Below the pieces are notes generated by a model. That model worked only from the letters and a program-made list of their open reading frames with translations, ran no database searches and had not been told where the DNA came from. The position numbers and the translations under genes are program-made. 64,000 nt of DNA, taken from the NCBI GenBank assembly GCA_002243285.1, contig CP022585.1:4266641-4330640 (forward strand), in the 5' to 3' direction. Of this stretch, positions 45,585 to 52,681 are shown piece after piece (the first letter of the stretch is position 1; each line of letters begins with the position of its first letter). The DNA comes from Candidatus Fluviicola riflensis (lineage in GTDB: Bacteria; Bacteroidota; Bacteroidia; Flavobacteriales_D; Crocinitomicaceae).

Positions 45585-46760
45585 ATGACACAACAATTAA
45601 GTGATCACACCCTCGATTATTTAATGGAAGGGTTTCAACTCATCAGTTTCGACTGGCGTTATTTGTACCTCAATGATTCCGTTGTCAGACAAAGCATGTA
45701 TCCCAGAGATGAATTGATCGGATTCACTATGATGGAGAAATATCCAGGAATTGAAAACACCGAATTATTCAGCACACTCAGGCGCTGCATGCGCAAGCGG
45801 ATTTCCGAACAAATTGAAAATGAATTCAGCTATCCCAGTGGCGAAAAAGGGTGGTTTGAATTGCACATTCAACCCGTTCCCGAAGGCATTTTTATTCTCT
45901 CTATCGACATCACCCGCCGGAAAGAGGCCGAAGCCTCTCTGATGAAATTAAATGAAAACCTCGAAGAGTTGGTCGCCTCACGTACATCGCAACTGGAAAG
46001 CAAAAACAAGGATATTATCGATAGTTTGAATTATGCACAGAATATCCAAAAAGCATTTCTTCCCAATCGAGATGAGTTTTTGAATCTTTTCCCGGATGCG
46101 TTGCTCATCAATAAACCGAAAGACATTGTAAGTGGTGATTTTTACTGGTACAGAGATCTGGGTGACGAGATCATCACTGTCGCAGCGGATTGCACAGGCC
46201 ATGGGGTTCCGGGCGCTTTGATGAGTATGATCGGCATTGAAAAGCTCAATAATATTACGCTGAAAACAACCGATCCATCCGAAATCCTTCACCAGCTCAA
46301 CAAAAGCATCCGGATTGCTATGGGTAGTTCTTCGATTTATGAGCAATGCCTTGATGGTATGGACATCGCACTTTGTTTGATCAATAAAATAACGGGATCC
46401 GTCACATTCTCCGGCGCCAACAGACCTGCCTGGATCATTCGGAAAGATGCTTCAGAGGTTGAAGTCATCAAAGCAACAAAAAAAGCCATCGGTGGTTTTA
46501 CTGAGCACGATCAGTGTTTTGACAGCCACGAACTCCAATTGGCTTCCGGCGATACACTTTACCTTTTTTCAGACGGTTACGCCGATACCTTCAGCGATCA
46601 GCAAAAAAAAATGACTACTAAACGATTCCGTGAATTTTTGCTGGAAATCCAGCACGAAACAATGCGAAGGCAAGAAGAGTTGTTGGAAAACTTTGTCGAG
46701 CAATGGAAAGCCGGAACCGAACAGATAGACGATATTTTGGTGGTAGGAATTCGGTTTTGA
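45585..46760 (+). CDS. PAS domain-SpoIIE family (PP2C-type) phosphatase
   Basis: 391 aa, cytoplasmic. Residues ~5-120 form a PAS domain (FQLISFDWRYLYLNDSVVRQ ... FILSIDITRRKEAE). A coiled-coil linker (~120-150, LMKLNENLEELVASRTSQLE) leads to a SpoIIE/RsbU-type PP2C phosphatase (~160-390). The metal-binding residues are in KPKDIVSGDFYWYRD (Asp), VAADCTGHGVPGALMSMIG (Asp-Gly-H) and LYLFSDGYADTF (Asp-Gly). It probably dephosphorylates an anti-sigma-antagonist or other Ser/Thr-phosphorylated partner in response to a PAS-sensed signal. No partner genes are adjacent. Confidence 0.92.
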   Translation: MTQQLSDHTLDYLMEGFQLISFDWRYLYLNDSVVRQSMYPRDELIGFTMMEKYPGIENTELFSTLRRCMRKRISEQIENEFSYPSGEKGWFELHIQPVPEGIFILSIDITRRKEAEASLMKLNENLEELVASRTSQLESKNKDIIDSLNYAQNIQKAFLPNRDEFLNLFPDALLINKPKDIVSGDFYWYRDLGDEIITVAADCTGHGVPGALMSMIGIEKLNNITLKTTDPSEILHQLNKSIRIAMGSSSIYEQCLDGMDIALCLINKITGSVTFSGANRPAWIIRKDASEVEVIKATKKAIGGFTEHDQCFDSHELQLASGDTLYLFSDGYADTFSDQQKKMTTKRFREFLLEIQHETMRRQEELLENFVEQWKAGTEQIDDILVVGIRF

Positions 46761-46788
46761 TTTTTTAAAAAGAAAAGCTACCAACGAA

Positions 46789-46818
46789 AAAAGCCCCTGG
46801 AAATATCCAAAGGCTTTT
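46789..46818 (-). terminator. Terminator of tRNA-Leu (bidirectional)
   Basis: AAAAGCC/GGCTTTT arms with an inner GGA/TCC pair. On the minus strand it lies 9 nt after the tRNA CCA end and is followed by TTCG. On the plus strand it follows the phosphatase gene by 28 nt and is followed by CTACTTTTTT, so it can serve both. Confidence 0.85.
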
Positions 46819-46827
46819 CTACTTTTT

Positions 46828-46912
46828 TGGTACCTCGGGCCGGAATCGAACCGGCACACCCGAAAGTACAGGATTTTGAATCCAGCGCGTCTACCAGTTC
46901 CGCCACCGAGGC
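46828..46912 (-). tRNA. tRNA-Leu (CAA)
   Basis: 85 nt including an encoded CCA. On the minus strand the acceptor GCCTCGG pairs with CCGAGGT (G-U at position 1-72), followed by A73 and CCA. The D-loop GGTAGACGC, the T-arm GGTTCGATTCC and a long variable arm mark a class II tRNA. The anticodon loop TTCAAAA gives anticodon CAA for leucine (UUG). The anticodon stem CTGGA/TCCTG has one U-U mismatch at its second pair. Confidence 0.95.
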
Positions 46913-46961
46913 ATTTATAATTGCTGTCCGACTGACAGCCACTTACCGATGTAAGCGGGTG

Positions 46962-46992
46962 CAAAAATAGGTAATAAATTGAATTTTACAAA
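46962..46992 (-). promoter_or_regulatory. Promoter of tRNA-Leu
   Basis: On the minus strand TTTG (complement of 46989-46992), a 19-nt spacer and TATTTTTG (complement of 46962-46969) match the Bacteroidota promoter consensus TTTG-N19-TAnnTTTG exactly. The predicted start is about 45 nt upstream of the mature tRNA 5' end. Confidence 0.88.
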
Positions 46993-47112
46993 GGCAAGAT
47001 CAAAAAAGTAAACAATTCGGCCGGCGACACAATCATTTTTAATCCCAAATCAATTTAATCCTTCCATCATGGCGCAATTTTTGCTGAAAGTCACCTCTCT
47101 AAACATCTTGTT

Positions 47113-47745
47113 ATGAAACACATAATTGTAACAATTATTCTGCTTCTTTCATTCACCTCCTTTTCTCAAAAAACATTTTGTGATGGTTGGGAAGACGGCT
47201 ACGAAAGCGGAAAAATAGCGCTGGACGAATTTGTCGGAATTACGCCTATTTGTCCTATTGCAAGAATCAATGCCGACACCTACGAGATTGGTTTTCAACT
47301 GGGATATGAAAGAGCAACCGGAATTAAAAACAGTGTGATCATGTCACCTTCCGATTCGGAAAACAGTTTTTGTGACGGTTGGGAAAAAGGCTATTCCAAT
47401 GCGATGAGCAAAAATGGCCGGCTTAGTTTTATGGTGCCCATTTGCCCGATTGCGATGCTCAACGAGGATAATTATGAATCCGGTTACATCAAGGGTTTGG
47501 CAAAAGCAAACGAGCAGCTTGGGTTAGAAACCGACGAAATAGTAGGTTACGACTCCGAAGGTGAATTCTGCGATGGCTGGGAAAAAGGATATAAAGTCGG
47601 ATTGCAGTTGTGGGCTGAAAAACACAACGCTATGTCCCCGCTTCGCATTACCCCTATTTGCCCGATTCCGGATATCAACCAGGATAACTACACCAGCGGT
47701 TTTGAACGAGGAAAAAACAAAGCGTTGGAAGACATGGAGAATTAA
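47113..47745 (+). CDS. Secreted protein with three internal repeats
   Basis: 210 aa with signal peptide MKHIIVTIILLLSFTSFSQ. It then consists of three ~60-residue repeats, each with FCDGWEKGY-like Cys-Asp-Gly-Trp, a variable part, PICPIA..N.D.Y and SGY..G..KA (repeat starts near 22, 83 and 148). Each repeat carries two cysteines (C in CDGW and in ICPI), which may form one disulfide per repeat. I recognise no family. It lies 66 nt upstream of the carbamoyltransferase on the same strand, possibly in one transcript. Confidence 0.8.
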   Translation: MKHIIVTIILLLSFTSFSQKTFCDGWEDGYESGKIALDEFVGITPICPIARINADTYEIGFQLGYERATGIKNSVIMSPSDSENSFCDGWEKGYSNAMSKNGRLSFMVPICPIAMLNEDNYESGYIKGLAKANEQLGLETDEIVGYDSEGEFCDGWEKGYKVGLQLWAEKHNAMSPLRITPICPIPDINQDNYTSGFERGKNKALEDMEN

Positions 47746-47811
47746 TCAATTTCAACTGATTCTATTCACCCTTTTTTCGCTTCTTTGTTGCTGCAAACCA
47801 ATCATGATTTC

Positions 47812-49494
47812 ATGCAACAACCCATTTACGTTCTCGGAACCGGACTTTCACACAACGGATCGGCCGTTTTACTGAAAGACGGAAAAGTATGCGTAGCTAT
47901 TGAAAAAGAACGGATTACCCGTATCAAACACGATGGCGGAAACGATTCGGCAGCTATTACTTACTGTTTGGAAGCTGAAGGGATTTCACTGAAAGATGTA
48001 GCCGTTGTTGTGCAATGCGCCAATTTCGAAGTACCTGACCGCGAACGATTTCATGGAAAACGGCTATTCGAAAACAATGATCATCCGCCTTTAACAAGCA
48101 TTTCGCACCAGCTCGCACATGCCTACAGCGCAGCAGGAACCTGTGATTTTGAAACGTGCAACATTATGGTGATCGACGGTTGCGGAAGTCCATTTGACCA
48201 ATGCACCGATATCAATGAAAACACCTTTTTACCCAACGATGTGAAAACGGGTTATCGGGACAAAATGTGGTGCGAAAAAGACAGTTTCTATTCCTTCGAC
48301 GGTCAAAAAGTAAGGGCATTGTACAAAGATTTCAGTCCGATTGCGACAAGTAACGGACACACAATCCGGTTTTCTACAACGCAGCATTCCATCGGTGGAT
48401 TTTATGCGGCCGTAAGCCATTACGTATTCGGAAATCTCGATGATGTTGGCAAACTCATGGGGCTGGCTCCTTACGGAAAACCTCATCAATTCGAGATGGA
48501 AGCTTTTTCTATTGAAAATGGCCGATTGTTTGTGCACGACGAATGGAAAAAACAACTCACCCAGCCTTCCAACGGATATGAGCAATTCAAAACCAATTTT
48601 CAATACTACGCTAATGTGGCCTGGTGGGCGCAGCAACAAGTGGAACAAGCAATAATGACCTGTTTTACAGAACGTTTAAATCGGTTTCCGCATCAGAATA
48701 TCTGTTATTCTGGTGGTGTGGCGCTCAATGCGGTTGCCAACGCACAATTGCTGGAAAACAACATCGTGAAAAACCTGTACGTGGAACCCGCTGCCGGCGA
48801 TAACGGGTTAGCGCTCGGTTGTGCGTTTTATGGCTGGCTCGAAGTGTTGAATCAACCAAAAGTACCACACAACGGAAACACCTGTTTCGGAAAAACATAC
48901 ACTGATCCCGAAATAGAACAGGCGCTCCAAAACACAGGCTTTTCCTACGAAAAACTCACCTCCGAAGTAATGATCGAAACGACAGCACGATTACTTTCCG
49001 AAGGAAAAACGGTTGGTTGGTTCCAAAGTGGCGCCGAATTTGGGCCGAGAGCATTGGGACATCGCAGCATTTTAGCACATCCCGGCATCGAAGGAATCGG
49101 TGATCACGTCAATGCCAATATCAAGTTTCGCGAAGATTTCCGTCCGTTTGCTCCGGCAACGTTACCTGCTTCAGCTCCTGAATTTTTTGTCTCCGGCAGA
49201 GAAAGTCCGTATATGATTTTGGTTGACAAAACCCGGCCCGAATACCTGGAAAAGCTCAAAAATGTAACGCACGTAAACGGCACAGCCCGCGTTCAGACAG
49301 TCGATGAACGCTGGAATCCGGTGTTTTACAAATTAATAGAAAGCTTTGGCTGGATCACCGGAACACCGGTATTACTCAACACCAGTTTCAACAAAAAAGG
49401 AATGCCAATTGTGGAAACACCGCTGGAAGCACTGGCTTTATTTGCGGAAAGCGCGCTGGATGTACTGGTCATAGAAAACTATATCGTACAGTAA
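47812..49494 (+). CDS. NodU/CmcH-type carbamoyltransferase
   Basis: 560 aa from the ATG at 47812 (MQQPIYVLGTGLSHNGSAVLL); a TTG 27 nt upstream is less likely. The N-terminal ASKHA-type domain has GLSHNGSAVLLKDGK, ISHQLAHAYSAAGTC and MVIDGCGSPFD. A middle region has IGGFYAAVSHYVFGNLDDVGKLMGLAPYG and NICYSGGVALNAVANAQL. The C-terminal domain has EFGPRALGHRSILAHP and FREDFRPFAPATL. The family transfers carbamoyl groups from carbamoyl phosphate, through carbamoyl adenylate, to hydroxyls of sugars or antibiotics. No sugar or secondary-metabolism genes are nearby, so the acceptor is unknown. Confidence 0.92.
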   Translation: MQQPIYVLGTGLSHNGSAVLLKDGKVCVAIEKERITRIKHDGGNDSAAITYCLEAEGISLKDVAVVVQCANFEVPDRERFHGKRLFENNDHPPLTSISHQLAHAYSAAGTCDFETCNIMVIDGCGSPFDQCTDINENTFLPNDVKTGYRDKMWCEKDSFYSFDGQKVRALYKDFSPIATSNGHTIRFSTTQHSIGGFYAAVSHYVFGNLDDVGKLMGLAPYGKPHQFEMEAFSIENGRLFVHDEWKKQLTQPSNGYEQFKTNFQYYANVAWWAQQQVEQAIMTCFTERLNRFPHQNICYSGGVALNAVANAQLLENNIVKNLYVEPAAGDNGLALGCAFYGWLEVLNQPKVPHNGNTCFGKTYTDPEIEQALQNTGFSYEKLTSEVMIETTARLLSEGKTVGWFQSGAEFGPRALGHRSILAHPGIEGIGDHVNANIKFREDFRPFAPATLPASAPEFFVSGRESPYMILVDKTRPEYLEKLKNVTHVNGTARVQTVDERWNPVFYKLIESFGWITGTPVLLNTSFNKKGMPIVETPLEALALFAESALDVLVIENYIVQ

Positions 49495-49567
49495 GCGCGG
49501 GACATTACAGGCAACTTTGGCAAGATAGTTGAATATCTACTTATGATTTAGGTGGTTAGGTTGAATG

Positions 49568-49603
49568 TGAATGGTACGGAGACGCCTGTTTCTGTACCAT
49601 TCA
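49568..49603 (+). terminator. Long hairpin after the carbamoyltransferase gene
   Basis: TGAATGGTAC (49568-49577) pairs perfectly with GTACCATTCA, and the inner GGAGA/TTTCT adds weaker pairs, for up to 15 bp around a 6-nt loop. The T run after it is short (GCTTTT), so it may be a terminator or a 3'-end stabiliser. The remaining intergenic sequence to 49675 shows nothing else. Confidence 0.6.
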
Positions 49604-49675
49604 TGCTTTTGATGAGAACGCTATTCTTGTTCAAGAATTTTTGACAACTTTAGAGCTATCAATAATAACTGAATT

Positions 49676-50116
49676 ATGCGATCAAAAACGTTGTTATTTG
49701 TCACATTATTATTGGTTTTTTCATGTGATAGAATAGACAAACCAACACCCTCTGCTTTCATCAAACAATACCGTGAATCGTTTAGCCCTTTCTTTGATCG
49801 CTTTAATAAAGACACCATTTTTCAACGCAGCCGGGTCGTTTTTCCGCTTAACTATTTTGCTGTTACTGAAGATGGTACTGACTATAAATTAAGTAATCAG
49901 CCGATTGATCCTGTTGACTACCTCATCCTTGATTTGACTTATCACGATTCGCTTGCAAAACAAGAGTTTAACGCTTTTCAACGAAGTATTCAAACCAAAA
50001 AAGACACCACCTGGGTTACGTTTACCGGTATAGACAATGGTATTCATGAGGAATTCATTTTCGAATTGCGAAACGGAAAGTGGTTTTTGGTGAAAGTAAT
50101 AGATGCATCAACGTAA
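49676..50116 (+). CDS. Hypothetical lipoprotein
   Basis: 146 aa. MRSKTLLFVTLLLVFSC is a lipoprotein signal peptide with Cys17. The mature part (SPFFDRFNKDTIFQRSRVVFPLNYFAVTED..., WVTFTGIDNGIHEEFIFELRNGKWFLVKVID) looks like an alpha+beta fold of the NTF2-like or DUF4348-like type; I am not certain of the family. It stands alone between the carbamoyltransferase and metG. The function is unknown. Confidence 0.7.
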   Translation: MRSKTLLFVTLLLVFSCDRIDKPTPSAFIKQYRESFSPFFDRFNKDTIFQRSRVVFPLNYFAVTEDGTDYKLSNQPIDPVDYLILDLTYHDSLAKQEFNAFQRSIQTKKDTTWVTFTGIDNGIHEEFIFELRNGKWFLVKVIDAST

Positions 50117-50151
50117 CTTAAAAACTCCTTCATCACTTCCACTTTTCCTGC

Positions 50152-50159
50152 TAATTTTG
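50152..50159 (+). promoter_or_regulatory. -7 promoter box of metG
   Basis: TAATTTTG matches TAnnTTTG and ends 17 nt before the metG ATG. No TTTG was found at the -33 spacing. Confidence 0.5.
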
Positions 50160-50176
50160 CGCTATAGTTCAGAATC

Positions 50177-52240
50177 ATGAGTAAAGCCAAATATACCGTT
50201 ACGGCAGCATTGCCCTATGCAAACGGACCGCTTCACCTCGGGCATGTCGCCGGAGTGTACCTTCCTGCCGATATTTTCGTACGCTTTTTGCGTAAAAACG
50301 GACACGACGTGGCCTTCATTTGCGGTTCCGACGAACATGGTGCTGCTATTACGCTTCGCGCCAAAAAAGAAGGCATAACGCCACAGGAAATTGTAGATAA
50401 ATACAACAAGATCATTGGCGATTCATTTCGTCAGTTTGATATTTCATTCGATATTTTTCACCGTACATCCGAAAAGCTGCACCACGAAACCGCACAGGAA
50501 TTTTTCAAAGTGCTGGAAGCAAAGGGCAAGTTCATACAGGAAACAACCGAACAGTATTACGATGAAGATTTTCAGCAATTTTTAGCTGATCGCTACATCA
50601 CAGGTGAATGTCCGAACTGTCAAAACCCAAGCGCTTACGGGGATCAATGCGAGAAATGCGGCTCCGATTTGAGTCCTACCGATTTAAAAAATCCGGTTTC
50701 TACCCTGAGCGGGAAATCACCGGTTCTGAGAACTACATCACACTGGTTTTTACCAATGGACCGACACGAAGAATGGCTTCGTCCTTGGATCAAGGAAGGA
50801 ATTCTCGACGGCAAACAACAACACGACCCGAAAGCGTGGCGAAACCAGGTAATCGGACAATGTATGTCATGGATTGACGGCGGTTTGCATCCGAGAGCCA
50901 TGACGCGTGATTTAGATTGGGGTGTACCAGTCCCGCTTCCTGATTCAGACGGAAAAGTATTGTATGTATGGCTCGACGCTCCGATTGGCTATATTTCGGC
51001 CACCAAACAATGGGCGCTCGACAACGGAAAAGACTGGAAAGATTATTGGGTAACCGACGGAACCAACGACCGGAAACTGGTGCATTTCATCGGGAAAGAC
51101 AACATTGTTTTTCATGCGATCATCTTCCCGATTTTACTGAAAGACCACGGCAATTTCATTTTACCGGACAACGTACCCGCATACGAATTCCTGAACCTGG
51201 AAGGCGATAAATTCTCTACTTCCCGCAATTGGGCAGTTTGGTTGCATGAATATTTGGAACGTTATCCGGATAAAATTGACGAGCTGAAATATACGCTTAC
51301 CTGCATTGCTCCTGAGAACAAGGATTCGGAATTTACCTGGAAAGAATTCCAGGCACGTGTAAATAACGAATTGGCAGACATTCTCGGAAACTTCGTGAAT
51401 CGTGCGCTGGTTCTGACCCAAAAATATTATGAAGGCGCCGTTCCTGCTTGTGGTGAATTAACCGACACTGACTTGGCTGTATTGTCTGATATGAAAGCCA
51501 TTCCGGCGCGTATTGCAGAGTTGGTGTACCAATATAAACTGCGTGACGCACAAGCCGAAGCCATGCAATTGGCCCGAATCGGGAATAAATATTTAGCAGA
51601 TAACGAACCGTGGAAATTGGTGAAAACCGATCCGAAACGTGTGGAAACGATCATGCACATTGCGTTGCAAATTACCGCCAATCTTGGCTTGGTACTGGAT
51701 CCGTTCTTACCCGAAACGGCAGCTAAATTGCGTGCGTTTATGAACATCGAAGCGCAGGATTGGAATGCTTCAGGAAGTTTGTTGGTTGAGGCCGGACATC
51801 AAACTGCTGTTCCAACTATTTTGTTCCCAAAAATCGATGATGAATTTGTGGCACGTGAAGTAGCATTTTTACAAGCTTCGCAACCTGCTGCAAGCAATTT
51901 CCCACCTCAAAAAGAAGAAACTTCGTTTGATGATTTCACGAAAATGGACATCCGCCTGGGAACCATCGTTGATGCCATTCGCGTACCGAAAGCCGATAAA
52001 TTACTGCAACTTACCGTAAATACAGGTTTGGATACACGTACCATTGTTTCAGGTATTGCCGAGCATTATGCACCTGAAGAAGTTGTCGGGAAAACGGTTG
52101 CTGTATTGATGAATCTTGCTCCGCGAAAAATTCGTGGTGTAGAATCGCAAGGCATGATTTTAATGGCTGAAAACGAAGAAGGAAAATTGAGTTTTATGAT
52201 CCCCGAAAAGGGATTTGAGGCAGGTGGTGAAATTCGATAA
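50177..52240 (+). CDS. metG: Methionine--tRNA ligase
   Basis: 687 aa. It charges tRNA-Met with methionine. The class I HIGH motif is HLGH in ANGPLHLGHVAG. The zinc knuckle is CPNCQNPSAYGDQCEKCG. The KMSKS loop reads KFSTS (GDKFSTSRNW), a variant common in this phylum. The anticodon-binding helical domain covers ~390-560. The last ~105 residues are a fused EMAP-like tRNA-binding domain (FTKMDIRLGTIVDAIRVPKADKLLQL, written in part), which dimerises the enzyme and binds tRNA. It is monocistronic. Confidence 0.97.
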   Translation: MSKAKYTVTAALPYANGPLHLGHVAGVYLPADIFVRFLRKNGHDVAFICGSDEHGAAITLRAKKEGITPQEIVDKYNKIIGDSFRQFDISFDIFHRTSEKLHHETAQEFFKVLEAKGKFIQETTEQYYDEDFQQFLADRYITGECPNCQNPSAYGDQCEKCGSDLSPTDLKNPVSTLSGKSPVLRTTSHWFLPMDRHEEWLRPWIKEGILDGKQQHDPKAWRNQVIGQCMSWIDGGLHPRAMTRDLDWGVPVPLPDSDGKVLYVWLDAPIGYISATKQWALDNGKDWKDYWVTDGTNDRKLVHFIGKDNIVFHAIIFPILLKDHGNFILPDNVPAYEFLNLEGDKFSTSRNWAVWLHEYLERYPDKIDELKYTLTCIAPENKDSEFTWKEFQARVNNELADILGNFVNRALVLTQKYYEGAVPACGELTDTDLAVLSDMKAIPARIAELVYQYKLRDAQAEAMQLARIGNKYLADNEPWKLVKTDPKRVETIMHIALQITANLGLVLDPFLPETAAKLRAFMNIEAQDWNASGSLLVEAGHQTAVPTILFPKIDDEFVAREVAFLQASQPAASNFPPQKEETSFDDFTKMDIRLGTIVDAIRVPKADKLLQLTVNTGLDTRTIVSGIAEHYAPEEVVGKTVAVLMNLAPRKIRGVESQGMILMAENEEGKLSFMIPEKGFEAGGEIR

Positions 52241-52296
52241 TCTATAGGAAACGCTGAGTTTTACTAAACTTCGTAATAAGTTACGTAGAATGTTTA

Positions 52297-52443
52297 TTGA
52301 TCAACGCAGAGGCGCAAAGATCGCAAAGAAGTGACGCGCGACCAATGCATATCTATTACATTTTCTCTATCCAATTTGATGATACGACTATTACACCAAC
52401 TGTATGGCCTTCGCGTTGAATTCATGCTGTATGCGTTGATCAA
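52297..52443. repeat. 147-bp inverted-repeat mini-element
   Basis: TTGATCAACGCA (52297-52308) is perfectly repeated in inverse orientation as TGCGTTGATCAA (52432-52443). The interior has GAGGCGCAAAGATCGCAAAG next to the left arm and GCGTTGAATTC near the right, but no ORF of interest. It has the form of a MITE or a remnant of a small element. Confidence 0.55.
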
Positions 52444-52497
52444 CACGAAAAAAACAAGCTGAAATTTTCAGAAAACAACAAAAATAAATCGATTTAG

Positions 52498-52527
52498 TTG
52501 TTTTTTTAAAAAAGAACCCTACTTTTG
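52498..52527 (+). promoter_or_regulatory. Promoter of the arginine operon leader
   Basis: TTG (52498-52500), a 19-nt spacer and TACTTTTG (52520-52527) match the Bacteroidota consensus TTTG-N19-TAnnTTTG apart from one base of the -33 tetranucleotide. Transcription should begin within a few bases of the leader ATG at 52536. Confidence 0.82.
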
Positions 52528-52535
52528 CAACCTCA

Positions 52536-52604
52536 ATGTCAAACACACACACATATCAATTTGCAGTTCTTGCAATAAGGAATAGACGCCCCCAGGGGTG
52601 TTAA
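52536..52604 (+). CDS. Putative arginine operon leader peptide (22 aa)
   Basis: ATG to TAA, 22 codons, placed between a strong promoter and an intrinsic terminator ahead of eight arginine biosynthesis genes. The peptide starts MSNTHTYQF and ends AIRNRRPQGC, so three of four consecutive codons (15, 17, 18: AGG, AGA, CGC) are arginine. This is the layout of a ribosome-stalling attenuator peptide. The 5' UTR would be only a few bases, so translation would be essentially leaderless. The Arg codons overlap the first hairpin arm, so their presence might partly reflect RNA pairing rather than selection for arginine. Confidence 0.6.
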   Translation: MSNTHTYQFAVLAIRNRRPQGC

Positions 52605-52630
52605 TGTGTTTGTGGGGTTCCGTACTCCGC
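52584..52630 (+). promoter_or_regulatory. Candidate arginine attenuator with competing hairpins
   Basis: Hairpin 1:2 pairs GACGCCC (52584-52590, covering Arg17 and Arg18 codons) with GGGTGTT (52596-52602). Region 2 (GGGGTGT, 52595-52601) can instead pair with ACTCC (52624-52628), the 3' arm of the terminator. Region 3 (GTGGGGT, 52612-52618) pairs with the same 3' arm to form the terminator. A ribosome stalled on the Arg codons would hide region 1 and free region 2. Folding was done by eye only. Confidence 0.55.
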
Positions 52631-52637
52631 CTTTTTT
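52612..52637 (+). terminator. Intrinsic terminator in the arginine leader
   Basis: GTGGGGT (52612-52618) pairs with ACTCCGC (52624-52630), seven pairs including two G-U, with a 5-nt loop, followed by CTTTTTT (52631-52637). It lies 44 nt upstream of the first structural gene and is not at the end of any gene, as expected of an attenuator. Confidence 0.7.
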
Positions 52638-52681
52638 GATTGTATCCAATTAATTATTCTTTTTTTTAATTCGCAACGGAA

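Larger units (their letters stand above)
46761..47112. other. Intergenic region holding tRNA-Leu and its signals
   Basis: This 352-nt gap contains the bidirectional terminator (46789-46818), tRNA-Leu on the minus strand (46828-46912) and its promoter (46962-46992). The remaining ~120 nt up to 47112 are AT-rich, and I see no gene there and no TAnnTTTG box for the 47113 gene. Confidence 0.7.
52241..52535. other. Gene-free region between metG and the arginine leader ORF
   Basis: The 441-nt gap between metG and the GNAT gene contains, in order, a 147-nt inverted-repeat mini-element (52297-52443), an AT-rich spacer, the arginine promoter (52498-52527) and, after 52535, the leader ORF and terminator. 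No other gene is seen. Confidence 0.7.

Noticed and set aside
46569-46964. 131-aa minus-strand ORF across the phosphatase end and the tRNA
   Set aside because: It is antisense to the SpoIIE-domain gene and runs through tRNA-Leu and the terminator; its composition fits a shadow frame.
52501-52510. T run upstream of the -7 box as a terminator
   Set aside because: No GC stem precedes it; it lies in the spacer of the arginine promoter.
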